From: an uncultured Collinsella sp.
GTDB lineage: Bacteria; Actinomycetota; Coriobacteriia; Coriobacteriales; Coriobacteriaceae
Direction: 5' to 3'
DNA length: 62,242 bases
NCBI GenBank assembly: GCA_902470365.1
Contig: CABRFZ010000013.1
Span: 1-62,242 of the forward strand
Shown here in pieces: positions 27,026 through 39,423 of the stretch. How positions within the stretch are numbered: position 1 is the stretch's first letter; each line of letters starts with the position of its first letter. The notes under the pieces are model-generated. The model did not search any database. It was not told the origin of the DNA and saw only the letters and a list, made by a program, of their open reading frames with translations. The translations under genes and the position numbers were made by a program.

Positions 27026-28920
27026 TTAAGCCGTATGCGCTTGCACAAGCGCCATCAGCTCATGCCAGGACCGGCGCTCGCGTAGGCGCTCGACCCCCTG
27101 GCGGTCCATAAAGATCTCGGCGAGCAGTGAGCTCAAGATCCGCGCCTCATCGCCGCCCGACCGGGCAAACGACACCATAAAGACGATATCGACCTCATGG
27201 CCGTATTCGTCCCAAAGAATGGGATGTTCGAGCAGGCCCACGGTAACAAAGGCCTCGGCGCTCAAGGGATGCATCCCATGGGGCATGGCTACCCCATTGC
27301 CAAACGAGGTGGCGCTCGCGCTCTCGCGCTCGGCGACCTCTTGGGCAAACTGGGCATCGACACGGCCGCTCTCGACGGCGCGCTCGGAGAGATATCGGAG
27401 AACGGCCTGCTTCGACGACGCCTCAACGCGGTTGAAGAACAGGGCACGGCTAAAGAAAGAGCTCACGGAGTCCGATTGCGCAGTGTCGTCGCTCAGCACC
27501 TTGCGGATAGCGTTGACATCGCTCGTCTCCAAGAAGAAATCGGCCTCGCGGACGGGCACGGGCAACTTGACGTTGAGCGGCACCGTTGTGAACACGTAGT
27601 CGATATGCGAAAAATCGAACGTTCCCACGCGGGCGACATCGCATGTCTCAATCGAATCGATATACATGCCAAACTGCTTGCGGTACTGGTGCTCGAGCAT
27701 ACGGGCGCTTCCCGCTCCCGAGGCGCACACGATCAGGATGCGTTTGCGACGCGGCTGGTCGGCTTGCTGCTCGAGGGCCAGGGCAAATGCCATGGCGATG
27801 TAGCCGAGCTCTTCATCAGAGGGCGGCTGCCAAAATGACGCTCGAGTACCTGCGAGGTGCCAGCTGCCATCGAATAGGCCAACGGAAACCTCGTCTTGAT
27901 ATCGGACAGCATGGGGTTATCCATATGCATGTGATATTCAAGGCGATAGCCCAGAGGGCCGATATGCCGAGCAAGGTTCATGCGAAGTTCAAGATCGCCG
28001 CTAAAGTCAAACCTAAACTCATCGTTGACCGCACGTACCATCTCGGAAGCAATCTCCCACATCTCGTCCGAGATAACGGCAGAGCCCTTCTCGGGCACGC
28101 CCGTGCCCCTGCCGAGCAAATGGATTGCGATAAAGGCAACCTCTTCTCGGGGCATGCTCACGCCCAGGGCATCCTTGATGTTTGCGGCAATCTGGAAAGC
28201 CGCGGCGTATTCGCGCGTTCCCTCAAGTTTTTGAACGTCCGATTCTGCAGCTGGGACATAGCAGCCCTGCTCGATGCGGCCAAGAGCAATGTAAAGATGC
28301 ATGATGAGATTGCGGGATGCCAGCGAGCTCACCGTGACGGGCGAGGCCGTCAGAGCATCGTCCACACATGCGGCGATGGCCCGCAGGCGCTCGGCGAGCT
28401 TTGCATCGTCGGTGTCGGGCAACACGGGCCTCACCAGCGAGGCCAGGCACAGGCGCCGCTGCGACTCCCCGCCCGCAACGCGGATTCCGTAGCGTGGGCG
28501 CTTTTCGAGCGTTAAGTCAAATTGGGCGAGTTTCTGCTCTACCAGACGCATGTCATTGGACAGAGTTCGCGCCGAAACGTAGAGTAAATCCGCATACTCC
28601 TCAATCGTCACCCACTGGGACCGCATGAGGAGGTCGTTAAGAAGGAAGGACACACGGCCGTCGCGCGTATCAGGAATGCCCGGATGGGCCAGAGCCGCAC
28701 CGTCTAGCAAGCGAGCAAGCTCATCTGCACGTGCAACATCGATACGATACTGCCCCTTGCTGCCAACGATGCGTGCAACCCCTGCAAGGTTGTCGTTTGC
28801 GCGATGGATATAGTTTCTCACGGCGCGCTCGCTTACCTCGAGACGCTTGGCAAGTACCGCGACAGCGACAGGCTGAGCGTCCTCGATCATATTTACAAGC
28901 TGCTTGACGCGAGCATCCAT
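27026..28920 (-). pseudogene. Frameshifted PRD/EIIA transcription activator (LicR/MtlR type)
   Basis: Two adjoining frames make one normal gene of about 630 codons. The first (28920-27733) has two N-terminal helix-turn-helix domains and two PRD domains; the second (entering frame before 27793) has the last part of PRD2 (DEELGYIAMAF), a IIB-like domain with ILIVCASGAGSARM, and a IIA domain with FGNGVAMPHG carrying the phosphorylatable His. A -1 change between about 27815 and 27850 breaks it, consistent with one deleted base. Family proteins activate PTS operons when phosphorylated by HPr and the PTS. AAAGGAGGAGG precedes the start. No standard slippery heptamer is seen, so loss is likelier than programmed shifting; a sequencing error is possible. 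Confidence 0.85.
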
Positions 28921-29095
28921 GTCCTCCTCCTTTCCCTGCGTCTAGTCTAACGCGGTAAAGAATGACACTCCACGTCGCGCTCGTTCCGCCAACTCGGAAC
29001 AGGTTGCGGGGAGTCCAGCTGAGCTATGGAGAGCCTGGGGAGAGGGCCCGAAGGCAATGCGTCGGTGTGGGATGCGCCTTCCCAGCCATTGGGCA

Positions 29096-29243
29096 GTCAT
29101 TGGGGACAGACTTAAATGAGTAGTCGTTGGGGACGTTCTTGTTTGGCTAGTCGTTTAAGAACGTCCCCAATGACTATTAAGGACTGTCCCAAGCTGCCGG
29201 CAGGAAAGGACCGTCCCCAAGTGCCGGGTTTGTCCCCAATGAC
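29096..29243. repeat. Inverted-repeat-bounded element, TGGGGACA family
   Basis: The ends GTCATTGGGGACA (29096-29108) and TGTCCCCAATGAC (29231-29243) are 13-bp perfect inverted repeats. Inside is a second hairpin (about 29123-29140 with 29157-29174, one G-U pair). Parts recur near 22223-22585 and near 36592-36637. No coding capacity, so it is a small non-autonomous repeat. Confidence 0.75.
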
Positions 29244-29253
29244 TAGGTGAATA

Positions 29254-29287
29254 GCAAAAGCCCCGCAGTCGGAGCGGACCGCGGGGC
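29254..29287 (-). terminator. Terminator of arcC
   Basis: GCCCCGC (29260-29266) pairs with GCGGGGC (29281-29287), followed on the minus strand by TTTTGC. It lies 67 bp past the arcC stop codon. Confidence 0.85.
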
Positions 29288-29353
29288 TCATGAAGAGAGG
29301 CTAGTTTGTGGGCGCTTTGCCTGGCGCCCACGGGAGAGGCAACGGAGTAGGGG

Positions 29354-30316
29354 CTACTCGTGGATGCGGGTACCGGAGAGGCCGGCCATGGTCTCGGCGG
29401 CCTTGTCCAGGGCGCCGATGATGCAGGTGCGGCCCTTGCGGGAGCGGGCGAACTTGATGGCGGCGCGGACCTTGGGCTCCATGGAACCCTTGCCGAACTG
29501 ACCCTCGTCGGCCAGGCGCTCGGCCTCGTCGGCGGTGAGGTCCTCGAGCTCCTCCTGGTTGGGCTTGCCAAAGTTGATGGCGACGTGCTCGACGGCGGTC
29601 AGCAGGAACAGGACGTCGGCGTCGCAGTCCTCGGCCAGCAGCTCGCCGCCCAGGTCCTTGTCGATGACGGCGGGAACGCCCTTGTAGCAGCCCTTGTTCT
29701 CGTAGTCGCGGACGACGGGGATGCCGCCGCCACCGCAGGCGATGACGATGAACTCGTTGTCGAGCAGGTTGAGGATGGAGTCGGCCTCGACGATCTTCTT
29801 GGGATCGGGGGAGGCGACGACGCGACGCCAGCCGCGGCCGGAATCCTCGACGAAGACCTTGGAGGGATCCTCGGCCATGAACTCCTTGGCCTGCTCCTCG
29901 GTGTAGAAGGGGCCGATCGGCTTGGTCGGGTTCTTGAACGCGGGATCGTCGGGATCGCACTCGATCTGGGTGACGACGGTGGCGGCGTGCCAACGCTTGT
30001 AGCGCTTGTGCATCTCGCGGCCGATGCCCTGCTGCAGGTGATAGCCGATGTAGCCCTGGGACATGGCGCCGCACTCGGGCAGCGGCATCTCGGGGGTGCC
30101 GATGGCGTCGTGGGCGGCGGCGAAGGCGTTCTGGATCATGCCGACCTGCGGGCCGTTGCCGTGGGTGATGATGATCTCGTTGCCCTGCTCGATGAGGCCG
30201 AGGAGAGCGTGGGCGGTGTTGCTCACGGCCTCGATCTGCTCGACGGGGTTGTTGCCGAGGGCGTTGCCGCCGAGGGCGACGACAATACGATCGGGCTTGC
30301 CAAGAGGCTTAGACAT
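29354..30316 (-). CDS. arcC: Carbamate kinase
   Basis: 320 residues, normal length. It makes ATP and carbamate from carbamoyl phosphate and ADP, the last step of arginine, agmatine or allantoin fermentation. The N-terminus IVVALGGNALG is the nucleotide-binding glycine motif; EQGNEIIITHGNGPQVG and VIACGGGGIPV are also family features. AAAGGA precedes the ATG at 30316. No arcA or arcB gene is in the window, so the pathway feeding it cannot be told. It has its own terminator and an AT-rich upstream region. Confidence 0.95.
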   Translation of the reverse strand: MSKPLGKPDRIVVALGGNALGNNPVEQIEAVSNTAHALLGLIEQGNEIIITHGNGPQVGMIQNAFAAAHDAIGTPEMPLPECGAMSQGYIGYHLQQGIGREMHKRYKRWHAATVVTQIECDPDDPAFKNPTKPIGPFYTEEQAKEFMAEDPSKVFVEDSGRGWRRVVASPDPKKIVEADSILNLLDNEFIVIACGGGGIPVVRDYENKGCYKGVPAVIDKDLGGELLAEDCDADVLFLLTAVEHVAINFGKPNQEELEDLTADEAERLADEGQFGKGSMEPKVRAAIKFARSRKGRTCIIGALDKAAETMAGLSGTRIHE

Positions 30317-31008
30317 TGCTGGAATCCTTTCTGTAAAAGGCCTACAACCCATTAATAACCCGCGTCCGTGCGATACGCGAGTTTATTAGGGTTTATATTC
30401 TCTTTATCGCTCATTTTATTCATTTTGAAAATACCTAAGCGGCGAACGGTCGATTTTACCCGCTCAGCGTAAAGAAGCCCAGTTCAGGTATATCTACGCC
30501 ATTTACGTGCAACTTTATTTAAATAGAGCAGGGATTAGACCAGATTATGCAAACTATATCTTTGCTAAACACAAAACGGACAGCGCAATATCTTACTCGC
30601 ACTATACGCGATTCTATACATTAATTTGACGAGTATGCATCCCTGCAAAAACATGGGGCTTTTCATCCAACATAAGGGATAGCCGATCGCGCTTCACCCC
30701 GCGGCAAGCGACTGCGAGTTCGCAGTATGGAACTTTACCGTCGGCTTCTGCATGAACGCTGCCGACGCCCTTTCGCTCCTGCGCGCCCAAGCAGCCGAGA
30801 ACGCTAACGGCGCCACTGCCAACCTGGCCACCCTCAACAACGGCGCCGCCAGCCTTTTCGCAAAGTACCGTGCTGGCTCGCTGGCTTTGAGGCCTAAGCG
30901 AGCTTTGCTATTTGCCAATTTTTGTATGATTTGGGTCAAATCTATCTGCCAATTTTTGTATGATTAGGGTCAAATCTATTTTCCAATTTTTGTCATTGAG
31001 GGGTTTTA
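30317..31008. other. AT-rich intergenic region and possible gene remnant
   Basis: About 690 bp. 30317-30650 is AT-rich and probably holds the arcC promoter. 30690-30900 returns to high GC and reads as Ala/Leu/Arg-rich sequence in both directions, for example LLRAQAAENANGATANL on the plus strand; it may be a decayed gene but no family is recognised. A 34-bp tandem repeat follows (30914-30993). Confidence 0.4.
30914..30993 (+). repeat. 34-bp tandem repeat, 2.3 copies
   Basis: The unit starts GCCAATTTTTGTATGATT and ends GGGTCAAATCTATCT. Copies begin at 30914, 30948 and 30982 (the last partial). The two full copies differ at very few positions. The array ends 15 bp before the ATPase start, and each unit holds a TATGAT box. 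Confidence 0.9.
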
Positions 31009-32370
31009 ATGCTACGCCGTAAGGTCACTGACAGGCTTTTGAGCTGGAAGAACAAATCCAATAAAGCGTTGCTTGTTACTGGCGCGCGTCAGATTGGCAA
31101 GAGCTATGCAATTCGCGCGTTTGGAAAGAGCAACTACGCTTCGTATTATGAGGTCAATCTGCTACTCGATGCCGAGGCAAGAGACGTACTTGTTGGCGCT
31201 AAGAACTCCATTGACTTCATCAACCGTGTGGCCCTTCTTGCGGATGCACCGCTTGTTGAAGGAGACACGCTTATCTTCGTCGATGAGATTCAGGAGTATC
31301 CGCAGATCGTTACACTTATGAAGGCGCTGGTCGAGGACGGACGCTTTAGCTATGTCTTCTCGGGGTCTATGCTTGGGACTGAGTTTAAGGGGATCTCTTC
31401 TTTTCCGGTGGGGTATGTCGAGCACATTGTTATGCGACCGATGGATTTTGAAGAGTTCTGTTGGGCAAACAGCATCAGCGAGAATGTGCTTGCAGACATT
31501 CGCAGCTGCCTTGTCGAGAGACGTCCCGTCGAAAACTATATTCATGAGGCGATGCTCAAAAACTTTAGAGCCTATATCGTTTGCGGCGGCATGCCAGAGG
31601 TCGTTCAGAACTATATCGATTCGGGCTATTCGCTCGTGAGAACGCGTGAGCTTCAAATTCAGCTAGTCGATCAGTACAAAAGCGATATCTCTAAATATGC
31701 ATCGACTCGAGCGTTTAACGTTCGCTCCATTTTCGAGCAAATTCCCGTTCAGCTTGAGGCGGAGTCCCATCGCTTTATCGTCTCGTCTCTAGGCGAGGGA
31801 GCTCGTCTTCAAAAATACGAGCAGGATTTCCTATGGCTGGTGAACGCAGGCGTTGGATTGATGGTCCCCCAGGTGACGGAGGCCCGGAGTCCTCTTAAGA
31901 GGACAGAGAAGGCAGCCGCCTTCAAACTATACGAGTCCGATACAGGAATGCTCGCATCGCGATATCCCGGTAGCACGGCACGCGCTGTATATCTAGATAT
32001 GAAAACCCCCAACCTCGGCGGTCTCTATGAAAACGTGGTCGCGCAGGAGCTTGTTGCCCTCGGAGCAGATACGTGGTACTACCAAACACGTGAGGTCGGT
32101 GAAGTCGACTTTGTAATCGAAGGCGCCCGAGGACATGTTGTCCCAATCGAAGTCAAATCGGGCAAGAAAGTTCGAGCACATGCGGCCCTCGATCGCCTGA
32201 TGAGTGTGGGCGAGTACAAGATTCCCGAGGCCGTTGTGCTGAGCCACGAAAACCTTAGCGAAGAGGGCAAGATCCTGTACGTTCCAATCTATATGACATT
32301 CTGCCTCGATGAGTTTATGGAAAAGGACGACCCCAACAACGATTTCTCATTTGCACCCATATCTCTCTAG
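31009..32370 (+). CDS. AAA_14/DUF4143-family ATPase
   Basis: 453 residues. An N-terminal P-loop ATPase has Walker A in TGARQIGKSY (near residue 26), Walker B in LIFVDEIQE, and SGSMLG later. The C-terminal DUF4143 half has a restriction-endonuclease-like core EVDFVIEG...VPIEVKSGKK. The function of the family is not known; such genes are common, often in multiple copies, and often horizontally moved in gut bacteria. Its base composition is visibly lower in GC than the neighbours. TTGAGGGG precedes the ATG. A 34-bp tandem repeat lies directly upstream. Confidence 0.88.
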   Translation: MLRRKVTDRLLSWKNKSNKALLVTGARQIGKSYAIRAFGKSNYASYYEVNLLLDAEARDVLVGAKNSIDFINRVALLADAPLVEGDTLIFVDEIQEYPQIVTLMKALVEDGRFSYVFSGSMLGTEFKGISSFPVGYVEHIVMRPMDFEEFCWANSISENVLADIRSCLVERRPVENYIHEAMLKNFRAYIVCGGMPEVVQNYIDSGYSLVRTRELQIQLVDQYKSDISKYASTRAFNVRSIFEQIPVQLEAESHRFIVSSLGEGARLQKYEQDFLWLVNAGVGLMVPQVTEARSPLKRTEKAAAFKLYESDTGMLASRYPGSTARAVYLDMKTPNLGGLYENVVAQELVALGADTWYYQTREVGEVDFVIEGARGHVVPIEVKSGKKVRAHAALDRLMSVGEYKIPEAVVLSHENLSEEGKILYVPIYMTFCLDEFMEKDDPNNDFSFAPISL

Positions 32371-32512
32371 ATCATCTGAACCAACAACCAAGCCCCCTCC
32401 ATAACCAAAGTAACGCGTGGTTTCGCGGCCGCGCCGCGAAACAGCGACGGGGACAAAAGGCCCCCACAACCACGTCCCTCATGCAGCCCCACAATCCGAG
32501 GACGTAGTCGTA

Positions 32513-32637
32513 GCAGGATCTGAGGGCTGACCTTCGCGGACACTCCGCAGGACGAAAGAACCCCCGCCGCACGTAGTGCGCAGCGGGGGTTCTTTCATGT
32601 CCGAGGGCGTCCGCGAAGGTCAGCCCTCAGATCCTGC
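32513..32637. repeat. Long perfect inverted repeat, 29-bp arms around a terminator
   Basis: Arms 32513-32541 and 32609-32637 are perfectly complementary over 29 bp with a 67-nt loop, the same loop length as at 8943-9085. The loop contains a 14-bp terminator-like hairpin (32554-32567 with 32583-32596). It lies between converging genes, the DUF4143 ATPase and nifJ. Confidence 0.92.
32554..32596. terminator. Bidirectional terminator between ATPase gene and nifJ
   Basis: GAAAGAACCCCCGC pairs perfectly with GCGGGGGTTCTTTC. T-rich sequence follows on either strand (TTCTTTC), so it could stop transcription from both converging genes. It is nested in the longer inverted repeat 32513-32637. Confidence 0.7.
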
Positions 32638-32647
32638 GGTGGGAGAC

Positions 32648-36187
<3,540 letters not shown>

Positions 36188-36636
36188 ATACCCCTCTCCT
36201 CTCATATAGGTATACAGGCCCCGGCGATCGCCGGGATGTTGGCGTGATGGGATTTTCGCTGTTGCTTCCAATCATCTGGCAGGCAGGCTCAGCAGCAGGT
36301 ACATGGCGTGGAGAGAAGGCATGCCGAGGCGAGGAGGGCTGCACGCGCTCCACAAGCCCAGCTACCCGTCTTGCACATGACCGAGCGCCGCAAAGGCCGC
36401 ATGCCGGATGCTCCCGGGCACGCCCCGGCGATGGGAAGCGCCCGCAACGGAAATCCGCATGCGGGTTTATTGTACCCCGCCGTCAAGTGTAATTTCGGCA
36501 AATATAGGCGGGCGGTAAAGGTTTACCCCGACTGACCGCCAAGGGGCGAAATGGCCCCTCGTCCCAAGCGGCCGGCCCTGGCGCGCCAAGGAGTGTCCCC
36601 AAGTGCCGGCAGAAAAGGAACGTCCCTAACTGCCGG
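36188..36636. other. Intergenic region upstream of nifJ
   Basis: About 450 bp. It holds the nifJ leader, the 16-bp palindrome at 36220-36235, a CCCGCA/TGCGGG hairpin followed by TTTATT on the plus strand (36441-36470), and a copy of the dispersed repeat near 36592-36637. No coding potential is seen. Confidence 0.5.
36220..36235. promoter_or_regulatory. 16-bp perfect palindrome upstream of nifJ
   Basis: CCCGGCGATCGCCGGG lies 32 bp upstream of the nifJ start codon, next to a TATACC box. It may be an operator or a 5'-UTR hairpin. It does not resemble a Rex or Fnr box. Confidence 0.45.
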
Positions 36637-36637
36637 C
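36590..36637 (-). repeat. Dispersed repeat fragment, also 3' hairpin of the FHA gene
   Basis: TGTCCCCAAGTGCCGGCAG and the following AAAAGGAACGTCCCT match blocks near 22545-22580 and 29195-29225. The flanking GCCGGCAG/CTGCCGGC can pair, so the repeat may act as a 3' end for the FHA gene, whose stop lies at its edge. Confidence 0.6.
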
Positions 36638-37575
36638 TAGAGGGCACCGAAGAGAATGGCGTAGGTAGTGGATTCGCCGAGCTTGAGCTCGTCGCCGGGA
36701 TTGAGTTGGGCGGAACGGCCGGGCTCGACCTGAATGCAGACGCGCGTGGCCCCGTTTACCACCACGGTTCCGTTGGTGGACGACAAGTCCTCGACGTGCC
36801 AGATATTTTGAGCATCGCACCAGATATGGGCATGGCGGGCCGAGACATCGTCGCCGACGTCGGTAATATCGCCCTTACCAGTGGCCAGCGTGCCAATCTC
36901 AACACCCTGCTCACTCGGCTGAATCCAGCGCGGGGCGCTCACGACAAAACTGTTTTGTACGCGCAGCAAGCCCAAGGGGTGCGCCGGGGCGGGTTCGCGT
37001 TCGCCCGCGGTCATCGACATGCCAAGCGAACGCGGCGTGGAGGTGCCTCCGCCACAGGTCGCGTGCGCGTAGTCGATGGCATAGTTCACCGAGGACCGCA
37101 CATCCGCCGAACAACCGACAGCGACAAACAGCACCAGCACGGCCTCGGCGCGCTCGGCGGGCATGAGTTCCGCCGCCTGGGACAGGCGATCGAGCGCGTT
37201 GCGATAGAGATTCGTGTCCTGGTGGCACTCTTCGAGCGCGCGTACCATCGGTTCACCTGCAGGACCGCACACCATATTGATCACAGCCGTGGAGTCCATG
37301 GGATTGCGACGGCGCAGGGCCAGCTGCGACATAATGCGCGCGGCCGAGGTGCCGTAATCGGCAAAATAACGTTCCTGCAGCGTGCCGACCGGCGCGCGAA
37401 CGATAAAGCGGGAAACCCAAGAGCGATCGGCGGCTCGGCTCTGCGGGCTGCGGCCGTCGGCGAGCGGACGGGACGAAAGCACCAAGCCGCACAGCTCGAT
37501 ATGGCTCAGATGCGCCGCGCGCTTAAAGATGTCAAACATGGCCCCGCATGGGGTGAGCTCAACTTGAGATGCCAT
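36637..37575 (-). CDS. FHA-domain protein
   Basis: 312 residues. The first 200 or so have no family that I recognise. The C-terminal FHA domain (about 225-305) is marked by EIGTLATGKGDI, SARHAHIW and LSSTNGTVVVNG, the phosphothreonine-binding loops (the usual GR is GT here). FHA domains bind proteins phosphorylated on Thr; the partner is probably the Ser/Thr kinase encoded directly upstream. The start lies 3 bp after the kinase stop codon, and its AAGGAGG lies inside the kinase's last codons. Confidence 0.88.
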   Translation of the reverse strand: MASQVELTPCGAMFDIFKRAAHLSHIELCGLVLSSRPLADGRSPQSRAADRSWVSRFIVRAPVGTLQERYFADYGTSAARIMSQLALRRRNPMDSTAVINMVCGPAGEPMVRALEECHQDTNLYRNALDRLSQAAELMPAERAEAVLVLFVAVGCSADVRSSVNYAIDYAHATCGGGTSTPRSLGMSMTAGEREPAPAHPLGLLRVQNSFVVSAPRWIQPSEQGVEIGTLATGKGDITDVGDDVSARHAHIWCDAQNIWHVEDLSSTNGTVVVNGATRVCIQVEPGRSAQLNPGDELKLGESTTYAILFGAL

Positions 37576-37578
37576 GAC

Positions 37579-39423
37579 CTAGGCCTCCTTAGTCGTAGAA
37601 ATAGAATCGGACGATACTTCGACAGGTCCGCCAAAAGTACGGGCAGCTGCGGCTCCACCGGCAAGCGGAGTCGCCATCTGGGCTTTTGTGCGTCGTGGTG
37701 CCGAAACGGGAAGTTCAAAGGCAAAGCCCATCGCAAGCAAAAACCACGTAAGCGTATAGGTTGCAACCAGAGCGGCAACAAGGCCGCCCATCACGGCGCG
37801 TTGGGAAAATACGCTACATGCAGCCACAACCAGCACCGGAACCTCGCAGGCAGAAAGCGCAAGCACACCCTGCAGGAAGCCCGAGCGCCGATCGCGCGCA
37901 AGCGCCCCCGCGGCAACGCCGGCTATGCCTGGCAGCGCCAACGCCAGTGCGGCAATAATACCCGGTAGCGACCCAGACCACACGAGCGATCCCAAAGTCG
38001 CCGTCACGCGAGCGCCCGACGCCAGCAGCGCGGCCGAAACCACGATCACAGCCCAAACCACGCCACAGACGACCGTCGCGCCGACCATCAGCGCGCGACG
38101 AACCGCGCGGCCAGACGCATCCATGGGGCACGGCGTGAGCGGCTCGCCGCGGAGCGAACGGCCGACATTTTGCGCATAGTGGTCACAAAACGCTGAGAGC
38201 GCCGCCTCGACCGCCGCCGGCTCGGGACGATCTTTTTGATGGCTGGACAGACAGGCCATCACCACGTCGAACAGCTGGGCATCGACAAACGCCAGCGCAT
38301 CGCGTAGCTCTTCGGAATCCGGCTCAAGCCCTAGCTGCTGGGCCTGCTCGGCCGCGGCGAGCGCCACATCGGGCTCACAACGAAGCAGCTGAGTCAAATC
38401 ACAACCGGGCGCATGGGCACCAATGGGATAGTCGGGCCGCGTGTCCATCTTGAGACGGTAGGGGCTCGCGATGTCGCGCGTCTTTTTGCGCGAACCCGAG
38501 GTGCCCGAAGTGCTCGGCGCGGCTTCGTATGGCGCGACGCCGGCAATGAGCTCGTAAACCGTGCTTGCCGCGGCATAGACGTCAATCGCCGGCGACATAC
38601 GCAAAGCGCGCAGGTCGGGAATATCGTCGGTGAGCATCTCGGGCGGGGCATAGGCAACCGTCGCGCGACGCAGCGTGGCATAGCGCTCGGTAAAGGATGC
38701 CTTGCCGCCGGTACCGGCCACGGCCGACGCAGGCTCAAGCGCCAGCGACGAGCCAAAGTCGATCAGGCACAGGTCAAAGGTGCCCTCGGCAAGCTGCCGG
38801 TCAAGCGGTAGACGCGCCGTACGCACCATAATATTAGCGGGCGAGATATCGCGATGGACAAAGCCCTCGCCCACCAGACTCATACGGCAGAGCAGATCGA
38901 ACAGGTCGCGACCCAGACGCGCCGCCACAAGCGGCGACAGGCGTCCGGCATCGTCCACGGCAAGTCGCGAACGCAAGCGGGCGAGCGTCTCGCCCTCGAC
39001 CCATTCCATGACAATTGCAGGCACACCGTCGACCTCGCCCCAGCCATAGAGGCGGGGAAAGCCCTTAAGGCCCGAAAGGGCGCGATGGCATTCGTATTCC
39101 TCGCGAAATGCCGCTTTGAACTTGGCGACCAGCGACTCATGGGCGGCATCGTCGTCAAACTCATCGCGCGTCGGCAAGATGAGCTGTTTGAGTGCTACGT
39201 CCTCGCCTTGGGCGTTGACAGCACGCGTCACGCGGCCGATACTGCCACGGCGCATGGTGGCATCGTCGGCAAACAGTATCGTAAAACGACGCAGATAGGC
39301 AGGCAGTTCGTCCTGACCGAGCGCAATGGCCGGCTCAAACCCGTCGACACGCGCCAGGCGCAGGCCGACCATGGGATCGCGACCGAGCGATTGTGGTGTG
39401 GTGGATGCAAGATCGGTCATCAT
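37579..39423 (-). CDS. Membrane Ser/Thr protein kinase
   Basis: 614 residues. The kinase domain (about 45-400) has the ATP Lys in VALKQL, catalytic loop HRDISPANIM near residue 187, and DFGSS. The glycine loop is weak (RRGSIGRV). A C-terminal block (about 440-580) has about four membrane helices and no PASTA repeats, so the signal is not muropeptide binding of the PknB kind. It overlaps the upstream membrane-protein gene by ATGATGA and precedes the FHA gene by 3 bp. It may phosphorylate that FHA protein. Confidence 0.88.
   Translation of the reverse strand: MMTDLASTTPQSLGRDPMVGLRLARVDGFEPAIALGQDELPAYLRRFTILFADDATMRRGSIGRVTRAVNAQGEDVALKQLILPTRDEFDDDAAHESLVAKFKAAFREEYECHRALSGLKGFPRLYGWGEVDGVPAIVMEWVEGETLARLRSRLAVDDAGRLSPLVAARLGRDLFDLLCRMSLVGEGFVHRDISPANIMVRTARLPLDRQLAEGTFDLCLIDFGSSLALEPASAVAGTGGKASFTERYATLRRATVAYAPPEMLTDDIPDLRALRMSPAIDVYAAASTVYELIAGVAPYEAAPSTSGTSGSRKKTRDIASPYRLKMDTRPDYPIGAHAPGCDLTQLLRCEPDVALAAAEQAQQLGLEPDSEELRDALAFVDAQLFDVVMACLSSHQKDRPEPAAVEAALSAFCDHYAQNVGRSLRGEPLTPCPMDASGRAVRRALMVGATVVCGVVWAVIVVSAALLASGARVTATLGSLVWSGSLPGIIAALALALPGIAGVAAGALARDRRSGFLQGVLALSACEVPVLVVAACSVFSQRAVMGGLVAALVATYTLTWFLLAMGFAFELPVSAPRRTKAQMATPLAGGAAAARTFGGPVEVSSDSISTTKEA

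Larger units (their letters stand above)
28921..29353. other. Intergenic region with inverted-repeat element
   Basis: About 430 bp. It contains the activator's promoter region next to 28920, a GGGATGCGCCTTCCC motif at 29069-29083 related to the 22.4-kb 15-mers, the inverted-repeat-bounded element 29096-29243, and the arcC terminator. No gene is seen. Confidence 0.6.

Noticed and set aside
27793..27860. Programmed -1 ribosomal frameshift in the PTS activator
   Set aside because: No X-XXY-YYZ heptamer in the right phase and no downstream pseudoknot evident; a deletion or sequencing error is simpler.
29096..29243. CRISPR array, because of repeated TGGGGAC units
   Set aside because: The units alternate in direction and lack regular spacers; an inverted-repeat element fits better.
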